From NCBI GenBank assembly GCA_052143095.1, contig JBKQTR010000164.1, forward strand, positions 1 through 5,308: DNA of 5,308 nt, read 5' to 3'. Each line of letters begins with the position of its first letter. The first letter of the stretch is position 1. The notes beneath the pieces are model-generated. The model did not search any database, was not told the DNA's origin, and saw only the letters and a program-made list of their open reading frames with translations. The translations under genes were made by a program, and so were the position numbers. The stretch comes from DAHUYF01 sp052143095. Its GTDB lineage: Bacteria; Pseudomonadota; Alphaproteobacteria; ATCC43930; CGMCC-115725. This document shows positions 1 through 4,750 of the stretch, one piece after another.

Positions 1-657
1 GCGGTCGATCTTCTGGTCAAGCACGGCGGCACCGGCGTCTTGGCCGAGACGCCGGAAATTTACGGCGCCGAGCATCTGCTCACGCGCCGGGCGGTGAATG
101 CAAAAGTCGGCGAAAAGCTGGTCGAGCGCATCCGCTGGTGGGAGGACTACACCGCCAAGACCGGCGGCGAGATGAACATCAACCCCTCGCCCGGCAACAA
201 GGCAGGCGGCCTCACCACCATCCTGGAGAAATCGCTGGGCGCGGTGGCCAAGGGCGGCACCACCGACCTCGTCCAGGTCTATCGCTACGCCGAGGAGATC
301 ACCGCCAAGGGCTTCGTGTTCATGGACACGCCCGGCTACGACCCGGTCTCGGCGACCGGCCAAGTCGCCGGCGGCGCCAATCTCATCTGCTTCACCACGG
401 GGCGCGGCTCGGTCTTCGGCTGCAAGCCGGCGCCGAGCCTGAAGCTCGCCACCAACACGCCGCTCTACCGCCGCATGACCGACGATATGGACATCAATTG
501 CGGCGGGATCGCCGAGGGCGAGGCCTCGGTGCAGGAGATCGGCCGCGCGATCTTCGAGCTCGTGCTGGCCACCGCCTCGGGCCAGCGCACCAAGAGCGAG
601 GAACTCGGCATCGGAGAGGAGGAGTTCACCCCCTGGCAGCTCGGCGCGGTGATGTAG
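1..657 (+). CDS. UxaA/GarD-family sugar-acid dehydratase, C-terminal part (5'-truncated by window edge)
   Basis: This is the last 218 codons of a frame open from base 1 and ending in TAG at 655-657; the true start lies outside the window. Members of this family (altronate dehydratase UxaA, galactarate dehydratase GarD) remove water from a sugar acid to give a 2-keto-3-deoxy acid in the cytoplasm, with a divalent metal. Numbering from the first visible codon, the C-terminal catalytic domain shows NPSPGNKAGG at 61-70, FTTGRGS at 131-137 and MDINCGGIAEG at 163-173. E. coli UxaA carries closely similar NPSPGNKAGGL, FTTGRG and DVNAGKIADG segments. E. coli UxaA is about 495 residues, so less than half is visible here and any N-terminal SAF domain is unseen. 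The family is secure, but altronate, galactarate or another substrate cannot be chosen. The next gene, a lactonase on the same strand, fits sugar-acid metabolism, but 222 nt with hairpins separate them. Confidence 0.9.
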   Translation, partial: AVDLLVKHGGTGVLAETPEIYGAEHLLTRRAVNAKVGEKLVERIRWWEDYTAKTGGEMNINPSPGNKAGGLTTILEKSLGAVAKGGTTDLVQVYRYAEEITAKGFVFMDTPGYDPVSATGQVAGGANLICFTTGRGSVFGCKPAPSLKLATNTPLYRRMTDDMDINCGGIAEGEASVQEIGRAIFELVLATASGQRTKSEELGIGEEEFTPWQLGAVM

Positions 658-754
658 CGGCAAACTCGCGCAGCGAGTTTGTCCGCGGCGGCGTCAGCGG
701 TTGCGCAGCAACCGCGAGAGCCGCTCGGCCCGGGCTAGCGTCCGCCGGCGAGCG
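658..754. repeat. Tandem GCA-loop hairpins after the dehydratase; possible palindromic repeat element or terminator
   Basis: Two perfect stem-loops follow the dehydratase stop directly. The first pairs CAAACTCGC (661-669) with GCGAGTTTG (673-681) around a GCA loop. The second pairs GCGGTTGC (697-704) with GCAACCGC (708-715), also around GCA. They share the central core GCGCAGC and their dyad centres lie 35 nt apart. A weaker third stem, CGCTCG (722-727) with CGAGCG (749-754), has a 21-nt loop. No T-run follows, so this is not a textbook intrinsic terminator, but it may still stop transcription or protect the 3' end of the dehydratase mRNA. Matched stems with a shared core also resemble intergenic REP-type elements. 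Genomic copy number would separate these options and cannot be seen here. Confidence 0.55.
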
Positions 755-767
755 CCGCTGATGCACC

Positions 768-789
768 TCACAGTATTGCGCCACTGTGA
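768..789. promoter_or_regulatory. Operator-like palindrome upstream of the lactonase gene
   Basis: TCACAGT (768-774) and ACTGTGA (783-789) are perfect 7-bp inverted arms separated by the 8-nt spacer ATTGCGCC (775-782). The site lies 90 nt before the lactonase ATG, in a stretch less GC-rich than its surroundings, and overlaps a possible -35 element at 786-791. A two-fold symmetric site of about 22 bp suits a dimeric helix-turn-helix regulator. The arms have TCACA and TGTGA in the inverse order to the classical CRP site (TGTGA-N6-TCACA), so CRP is not implied. No regulator gene is in the window, so the binding protein is unknown. Confidence 0.45.
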
Positions 790-813
790 CAAAGCAAGAT
801 TCGCCTAGCTGAT
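786..813 (+). promoter_or_regulatory. Weak candidate promoter for the lactonase gene
   Basis: GTGACA at 786-791 matches five of six bases of the TTGACA -35 consensus. GCTGAT at 808-813, 16 nt further on, matches only three of six of TATAAT. Alphaproteobacterial -10 elements are often poorly conserved, so this remains possible. The -35 overlaps the right arm of the 768-789 palindrome, which would let a bound regulator block or help RNA polymerase. The implied leader is about 60 nt. The weak -10 makes this a tentative call. Confidence 0.2.
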
Positions 814-866
814 CGGCAAAAGGCTGCGTAGTGTTCCTACCATCCCTGCTAGAAAGTCGGGGAAAA

Positions 867-876
867 AAGGAGGAGG
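867..876 (+). promoter_or_regulatory. Strong Shine-Dalgarno site for the lactonase gene
   Basis: AAGGAGGAGG at 867-876 sits just before ATG 880, after a short A-run at 863-868. It gives two overlapping anti-SD matches at suitable spacing and fixes the lactonase start at 880. Confidence 0.85.
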
Positions 877-879
877 AAC

Positions 880-1971
880 ATGGACAGACGTGCCTTTCTG
901 ACCGCATCTGCAGCCGCTGCATCGGCCGTCACCCTGAAGGTCGCGGTCGCTGCCACCGAAGGCCCCTTCGGCGCAACCGCAGCCCCGCTCGCGGTCCCGC
1001 GGGCCGAAAAGCTGCCGCTCGGCCCGCTCCCCAACTCGCGCTATCCCGACACCCACATCGAGGCCCTCGACAAGCGCTTCAAGGGCAGCGTCGGCACCGG
1101 CGCCGTCGAGCGCATCGCCACCGGCCTGCGCTGGGCGGAGGGGCCCGCCTATTTCCGCGCCGGCCGCTACTTCATCTGTAGCGACATCCCCAACAACCGT
1201 ATGGTGCGCTTGCTGGAGGAGGACGATCACCTCAGCGTCTACCGCTCGCCCTCGCTCAACTCGAACGGCAACACCGTCGATCGCCAGGGACGCCTGGTCA
1301 GCTGCGAGCATGGCGGCCGGCGCGTGACGCGCACCGAGCTCGACGGCACCATCACCGCGCTCGCCGACAGCTACAACGGCAAGCGGCTCAATTCGCCGAA
1401 CGACGTCGTCGTCGCCTCCAACGGCTCGGTCTGGTTCACCGACCCGACCTACGGCATCGGCGGCAACTACGAGGGGTTGAGAGCCGAGCCCGAGCAGGAG
1501 AAGCACAACGTCTATCGCGTCGATCCGCAGAGCGGCAACGTCACCGTCGTGGTCGACGACTTCGTGCAGCCCAACGGCATCTGCTTCTCGCCGGACGAGA
1601 AGAAGCTCTACATCATCGACAGCGGCATCACCCATGGCGGCCCCGCCCATATCCGCGTCTTCGATGTCGATATCGACCAGGGCAAGGTGAGCAACAGCAA
1701 GGTGTTCGCCGAGAATTTCGCGCCGGGGCTGACCGACGGCATGCGCTGCGACGTCGAAGGCAATGTCTGGTGCAGCATGGGGTGGGCCGACCCGAAGGAG
1801 GACGGCGTGCGCTGCTACAGCCCCGCCGGCGAGCTGCTCGGCAAGATCCACCTGCCGGAGACCTGCGCCAACCTGGTGTTCGGCGGACCGCTGCGCAACC
1901 GGCTCTATATTTGCGCCAGCACCTCGGTCTATGGGTGCTACGTGAACACGCAGGGCGCGCTGCTGCCGTGA
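880..1971 (+). CDS. SMP-30/gluconolactonase-family lactonase with Tat-type signal peptide
   Basis: A 363-residue protein of the SMP-30/gluconolactonase/LRE beta-propeller family, whose members hydrolyse sugar lactones to aldonic acids with a bound divalent metal. Residues 1-25 (DRRAFLT at 2-8, then an Ala-rich stretch ending AVAA) look like a twin-arginine signal, pointing to export of the folded enzyme to the periplasm. Family landmarks are in order: WAEGPA around E87, NSPNDVV around N174, QPNGICFSPD around N232 and LTDGM around D286. By motif and spacing they match E18, N103, N154 and D204 of human SMP-30 (three metal ligands plus the substrate Asn), so the active site appears intact. FTDPTYG at 186-192 is also typical. 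The length suits exported bacterial members, which are longer than the roughly 300-residue cytoplasmic ones. ATG 880 is supported by a strong Shine-Dalgarno. A palindrome at 768-789 may control it. The lactone substrate is not determined, and some relatives act on non-sugar lactones. Confidence 0.92.
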   Translation: MDRRAFLTASAAAASAVTLKVAVAATEGPFGATAAPLAVPRAEKLPLGPLPNSRYPDTHIEALDKRFKGSVGTGAVERIATGLRWAEGPAYFRAGRYFICSDIPNNRMVRLLEEDDHLSVYRSPSLNSNGNTVDRQGRLVSCEHGGRRVTRTELDGTITALADSYNGKRLNSPNDVVVASNGSVWFTDPTYGIGGNYEGLRAEPEQEKHNVYRVDPQSGNVTVVVDDFVQPNGICFSPDEKKLYIIDSGITHGGPAHIRVFDVDIDQGKVSNSKVFAENFAPGLTDGMRCDVEGNVWCSMGWADPKEDGVRCYSPAGELLGKIHLPETCANLVFGGPLRNRLYICASTSVYGCYVNTQGALLP

Positions 1972-1985
1972 CCTGACGGGGCGTG

Positions 1986-2013
1986 GCCGCTTCGGGCTTC
2001 AGCCCGCAGCGGC
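1986..2013. terminator. Possible bidirectional terminator between convergent genes
   Basis: GCCGC (1986-1990) pairs with GCGGC (2009-2013), and CGGGC (1993-1997) pairs with GCCCG (2002-2006) around a TTCA loop; a 2-nt internal loop (TT opposite CA) separates the two stems. It lies 15 nt past the lactonase stop and overlaps the last codons of the convergent DUF1499 gene, so it could end transcripts from both sides. There is no T-run on either strand, so termination efficiency is doubtful. Confidence 0.4.
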
Positions 2014-2736
2014 GAGCGTCGCCAGGTAGGCGCGGATGCGCGCCGCGTTCTTGCCGAGATCGGAGATGCCGACGCGGCTCGCCGAGCGCATATCGACGCG
2101 CGTGCCGGCGGCGGCCGGCGTCAGCCGGATGACGATGTCGTCGACGAAGCCGAACCACCGCGTCTTGTCGGTGGCCTCGATGCGACCGCGCGCGGCATCA
2201 GCGGCCACGATGGTCCAGCCCATCGCCTTGGCGGCGTCGAGCGCGCGGGTGAAGGCCTCGCCGGGCGCGGCCGCGAGCGTGCGCGGCAGGAGATCGGGAT
2301 ATGTGCGCTGCTGCAGCGCCGCCAGCCTGGCGCGGTCATAGTTGCCGGTGGCATCGGGCACCTCGGCCCGGCGCAGCGGCAGCACCGCGTCGAGCAGCGG
2401 CGCGTTGGCGGTGTCGGTGCTGACGTCGTTGAACGGCGTCCTCTCCGCCAGCCGCTTGACGCGCAGCGGCAGCGCGATGGCGGCGGCGCCGATGACGATG
2501 GTGGCGAGCAGCATGATCGTGGTGCCGGGCCCGACCTGCCAGCCGCCCGCGGCGAGCGAGACGGCCGCCAGCAGCGCCGCCAGCGCGCCCGCGACAAGGC
2601 CCAGCGCCACCACCTTGGTCAGCGCGGTGATCGCCGACCAGAGATGGAGGCGAAAGCCCAGCGGCGCCGCCAGCATCAGCGCCGCGGTCAAGAGAATGAG
2701 CGCCGCCGCCAGATGCGCGCTGAGCTGGGCGAGCAT
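1999..2736 (-). CDS. DUF1499 membrane protein (second gene of a tandem pair)
   Basis: A 245-residue protein with about three N-terminal hydrophobic segments (near residues 7-28, 40-63 and 71-90), followed by a soluble domain from about 102 to the end that matches DUF1499. Recognisable blocks are NDVSTDTANAP (103-113), YPDLLP (146-151), GWTIV (173-177), GFVDDIVIRL (196-205) and the C-terminal stretch from GTRVDMRS (211-218) through GISDLG (223-228) to RIRAYLA (233-239). DUF1499 has no established biochemical role, so none is assigned. The upstream neighbour is a paralogue with the same architecture, only 5 nt away on the same strand, so co-transcription and translational coupling are likely. 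No good Shine-Dalgarno precedes ATG 2736, which supports coupling. The start is reasonable because it keeps the whole first hydrophobic segment. Whether the soluble domain faces the periplasm cannot be settled from the loop charges. Confidence 0.85.
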   Translation of the reverse strand: MLAQLSAHLAAALILLTAALMLAAPLGFRLHLWSAITALTKVVALGLVAGALAALLAAVSLAAGGWQVGPGTTIMLLATIVIGAAAIALPLRVKRLAERTPFNDVSTDTANAPLLDAVLPLRRAEVPDATGNYDRARLAALQQRTYPDLLPRTLAAAPGEAFTRALDAAKAMGWTIVAADAARGRIEATDKTRWFGFVDDIVIRLTPAAAGTRVDMRSASRVGISDLGKNAARIRAYLATLAAAG

Positions 2737-2741
2737 GCGCG

Positions 2742-3539
2742 CTATCCGAGGCTCGGCTTCAGCGCCGCGAGATAGGAGCGGATGCGCTCGGCATTGACGC
2801 CGAAATCGCTGATTCCCTGCCGGCTTTCCGAGCGCATGTCGATGCGGCTGCCGGCGCCGTCGGCGCTGACCCGGATGACGAAATCATCGGTGAAGCCCAT
2901 GAAGAGCGTGCGCTGGCTGCCCTCGATCGTGCCCGAGGCGGGATCGCTCTTGACGATGGTCCAGCCGGGCATGGCTACCGCCGCCGCCAGCGCGCGCTTG
3001 AACGCCTCTGCCGGCGGCAGCGCCGTCTGCAGCGGCGCGATGTCGGGATATCCGGCCTGCTGCTGCCGGGCGAGGTCGGGTCCGGCATAGGCGGTCGAAT
3101 TGCCGGCCTCGGCGGCGCGCGCCACCAGCGTCGCGGCGAAGACCGGCGGGTTCGCCGCATCGGTGGTGATGTCGTGGATGCGCGGCAGGGGCGTGTTGTG
3201 GAGCAGCGGCAGCGGCGCGATCCGGGCGTAGAACTGCACGGGGTAATAGATGAAGAGGGCGCCGCCGACGAGGCCGAGCAGCGCCAGCACGCGGCCGCCG
3301 CCGGACATGCCGCCCCACCAGGCGAGCGCGATCAGCGACACGACGAACCCCGCCGCGCCGACGAAGACGGCAGGCTCCATCAGGTACCAGAAGGAGGTGC
3401 GGAAGTGCCACAGCCCCAGGCGCCAGCCGATCGGCGCCAGCGCCAGCAGCACCGCCGACAGCACCACCAGCGCGAAGCCGAGGCGCGGTACGTAGTGAGC
3501 GAGCCGGCTGGCGCCGGCGCTCATCGTCAACTCAGCCAT
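2742..3539 (-). CDS. DUF1499 membrane protein (first gene of a tandem pair)
   Basis: A 265-residue protein with three predicted membrane segments (near 17-39, 52-75 and 82-100) and a DUF1499 domain from about 121 to 260. It shares block after block with the downstream protein: HDITTDAANPP (122-132), YPDI (164-167), GWTIV (192-196), GTIEGS (203-208), GFTDDFVIRV (215-224), SRIDMRSESR (231-240), QGISDFGVNA (241-250) and RIRSYLAAL (252-260). The two are diverged paralogues, most likely from an old tandem duplication; the membrane parts differ much more than the C-terminal domains. The start at 3539 is favoured over the in-frame Met6 because a GGAGG sits 5 nt before it. The DenD-like gene lies 67 nt upstream on the same strand, so an operon is possible. 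Function is unknown; an envelope role is only a guess from the membrane anchor. Confidence 0.87.
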   Translation of the reverse strand: MAELTMSAGASRLAHYVPRLGFALVVLSAVLLALAPIGWRLGLWHFRTSFWYLMEPAVFVGAAGFVVSLIALAWWGGMSGGGRVLALLGLVGGALFIYYPVQFYARIAPLPLLHNTPLPRIHDITTDAANPPVFAATLVARAAEAGNSTAYAGPDLARQQQAGYPDIAPLQTALPPAEAFKRALAAAVAMPGWTIVKSDPASGTIEGSQRTLFMGFTDDFVIRVSADGAGSRIDMRSESRQGISDFGVNAERIRSYLAALKPSLG

Positions 3540-3606
3540 GTCACCCTCCGGGCTCGCTTAGAACGGGCCGTTTGCTCGGCCACTGCTCCTAATTCTAGCA
3601 GCGGTT
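3540..3606 (-). other. 67-nt gap between the denD-like gene and the DUF1499 pair: SD site, small hairpins and -10-like box
   Basis: Read on the minus strand, this gap holds a GGAGG Shine-Dalgarno for the DUF1499 gene (plus 3545-3549). It also has a 5-bp stem-loop, GGCCG (plus 3566-3570) with CGGCC (3577-3581) around a 6-nt loop, and a second 5-bp stem, CTGCT (3583-3587) with AGCAG (3597-3601). TAGAAT on the minus strand (plus 3592-3597) matches five of six bases of TATAAT, but no convincing -35 lies at the right distance. The DUF1499 pair could therefore have its own promoter or an attenuating structure, or simply be read through from the dehydrogenase gene. Confidence 0.35.
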
Positions 3607-4611
3607 CTAGCCGGCGGCCACCAGCGCCTTCTGCGCCGGCAGATCGTCCTCGACAAAGGCCTGGACGATCTCGTCGATGCCGGCATCGGCCTGGATGCCG
3701 AGGCTCTCGGCGCGTTTGGCGACGATGGCGCGCGGCCAGCCATCGACGATCTTCTGGATGACGGCGTCGGGCTCCCATCGGATGCGGTCGACCGCCGCGG
3801 CGCCGCCGGCGCGGCGCAGCGCCTCGATCATCTCCGCCACCGTCGCCGAGATGCCCGGCAGCAGCACGGTGCGGCTGAAGCCGAAGCGCTCGCCGGGCAG
3901 ATCGTGGACGCGCTCGATCGCCGCCACCAGCCGGCGCGGCGAGAGACACGCCATCACGGAGTCGCGGGACACCGGACACACCACCTCGACGCCGCTCAGC
4001 GGCTCGCGGAACAGCGAGGAGACCCAGGTCGAGGCGGCTCGGTTGGGGCGGCCCGGCCGCACCACGATGGTCGGCAGGCGCAGCGCGCGGCCGTCGATAT
4101 AGCCCTTGCGGCTGTAGTCGTTGACCAGCAGCTCGCCGATCGCCTTCTGCGAGCCGTAGGAGGTTTGCGGCGTCAGCGGCGTTTCATCGGTGATCGCCTC
4201 CGGCATGTCGCCGCCATAGACGGCGAGCGAGCTGGCAAAGACCAGGCGCGGCCGCGTGCCGAGCGCGCGGCAGGCCTCGAGCACGGCGCGGGTGCCGTCG
4301 AGATTGACGCGGTAGCCGATATCGGTATCGGCCTCGGCCTGGCCGCTGACCACCGCGGCGAGGTGGAAGACGGTGCCGGTGGTGCGGTCGATGAGCTGGC
4401 GCACCGTGGCGGGATCGGCGATGTCGCCGGTGACGATCTTCAGGCGGTTGTTGGGCGGGATCGGCGGCACAGGTGCCGCGACGTCGAACAGCACCACCTC
4501 CTCGATGGTCGTCTCGCGCCCGTCGGGCCCGGCGATGGCGCCGCGCTGCAGCAGGCGCTGCGCCAGGCGCCGTCCGATGAAGCCGGTGCCGCCGGTGATG
4601 ACGACCTTCAT
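3607..4611 (-). CDS. denD: NAD(P)-dependent extended SDR, D-erythronate dehydrogenase (DenD)-like
   Basis: A 334-residue extended short-chain dehydrogenase, full length for the family and probably cytoplasmic. The Rossmann dinucleotide motif GGTGFIG is at 7-13. An acidic residue at D43, at the end of the second strand, suits NAD binding, and GDIAD at 62-66 is the usual Asp-containing block. HLAAVVSGQAEAD runs from 83 to 95. The catalytic set is Ser127/Ser128 in FASSLAVYGG with Tyr152 and Lys156 in SYGSQK. The segments VVSGQAEAD, QTSYGSQKAIGELL, DGRALRLPT and VRPGRPNRAAS resemble D-erythronate dehydrogenase, which starts D-erythronate catabolism by oxidising it to a keto acid. DenD partners known elsewhere (a DUF1537 kinase OtnK, the aldolase OtnC, the isomerase OtnI) are absent from this window, so a related four-carbon or other sugar acid remains possible. 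A strong Shine-Dalgarno supports ATG 4611. It may lead an operon with the two DUF1499 genes and is divergent from a TonB-type gene. Confidence 0.85.
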   Translation of the reverse strand: MKVVITGGTGFIGRRLAQRLLQRGAIAGPDGRETTIEEVVLFDVAAPVPPIPPNNRLKIVTGDIADPATVRQLIDRTTGTVFHLAAVVSGQAEADTDIGYRVNLDGTRAVLEACRALGTRPRLVFASSLAVYGGDMPEAITDETPLTPQTSYGSQKAIGELLVNDYSRKGYIDGRALRLPTIVVRPGRPNRAASTWVSSLFREPLSGVEVVCPVSRDSVMACLSPRRLVAAIERVHDLPGERFGFSRTVLLPGISATVAEMIEALRRAGGAAAVDRIRWEPDAVIQKIVDGWPRAIVAKRAESLGIQADAGIDEIVQAFVEDDLPAQKALVAAG

Positions 4612-4750
4612 AATGCTCCTCCTCTATGGCTGGACCTGCCGCGGCCAATGCCGCTAGTCTTTCTTCGATCACCGACGGAAACAAGAGGGGGATGCCGCTC
4701 GGCAGGGAAGCGGGCGCCTGCCGTTCACAAGGAGCCTAACCAAGGTCGCG
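4612..4750. promoter_or_regulatory. Divergent intergenic region between denD-like and TonB-type genes
   Basis: This 139-nt stretch must hold the start signals for both flanking genes unless either is read from further away. On the minus strand, TTGTTT (plus 4679-4684) and AAGACT (plus 4656-4661) are separated by 17 nt and could form a weak promoter for the dehydrogenase; the -10 matches only three of six. On the plus strand a 7-bp stem pairs 4700-4706 (CGGCAGG) with 4717-4723 (CCTGCCG) around a 10-nt loop, within the likely leader of the TonB-type gene. ATGCCGCT occurs twice (4649-4656 and 4692-4699). No clear plus-strand promoter or iron-regulator box was found. Confidence 0.3.
4616..4623 (-). 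promoter_or_regulatory. Shine-Dalgarno site of the denD-like gene
   Basis: On the minus strand this reads AGGAGGAG, followed by CATT and the ATG at 4611. The near-ideal match and spacing fix the dehydrogenase start. Confidence 0.8.

Noticed and set aside
138..761. Overlapping plus-strand frame within the dehydratase gene
   Set aside because: Its product is Arg/His-rich without motifs, and it is out of frame with the clear UxaA/GarD motifs.
768..789. CRP/FNR binding site
   Set aside because: The half-sites are in inverse order (TCACA first, TGTGA last) and the spacing does not fit TGTGA-N6-TCACA, so only a generic operator is proposed.
805..1851. Long open frame on the minus strand opposite the lactonase (348 codons)
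   Set aside because: It is antisense to a gene with intact family motifs and a strong Shine-Dalgarno. Its Ala/Val/Asp-rich, motif-free translation is what high-GC antisense frames give.
2036..2797. Plus-strand frames opposite the first DUF1499 gene (2036-2341, 2342-2797)
   Set aside because: Both are antisense shadows of a gene with recognisable DUF1499 blocks; Ser/Ala/Arg-rich, no domain and no convincing ribosome site.
3592..3597. Stand-alone promoter for the DUF1499 pair (TAGAAT box on the minus strand)
   Set aside because: The -10 match is good, but the best -35 at 17 nt (TGGCCG) matches only three of six bases, so it is noted within the intergenic entry and not called separately.
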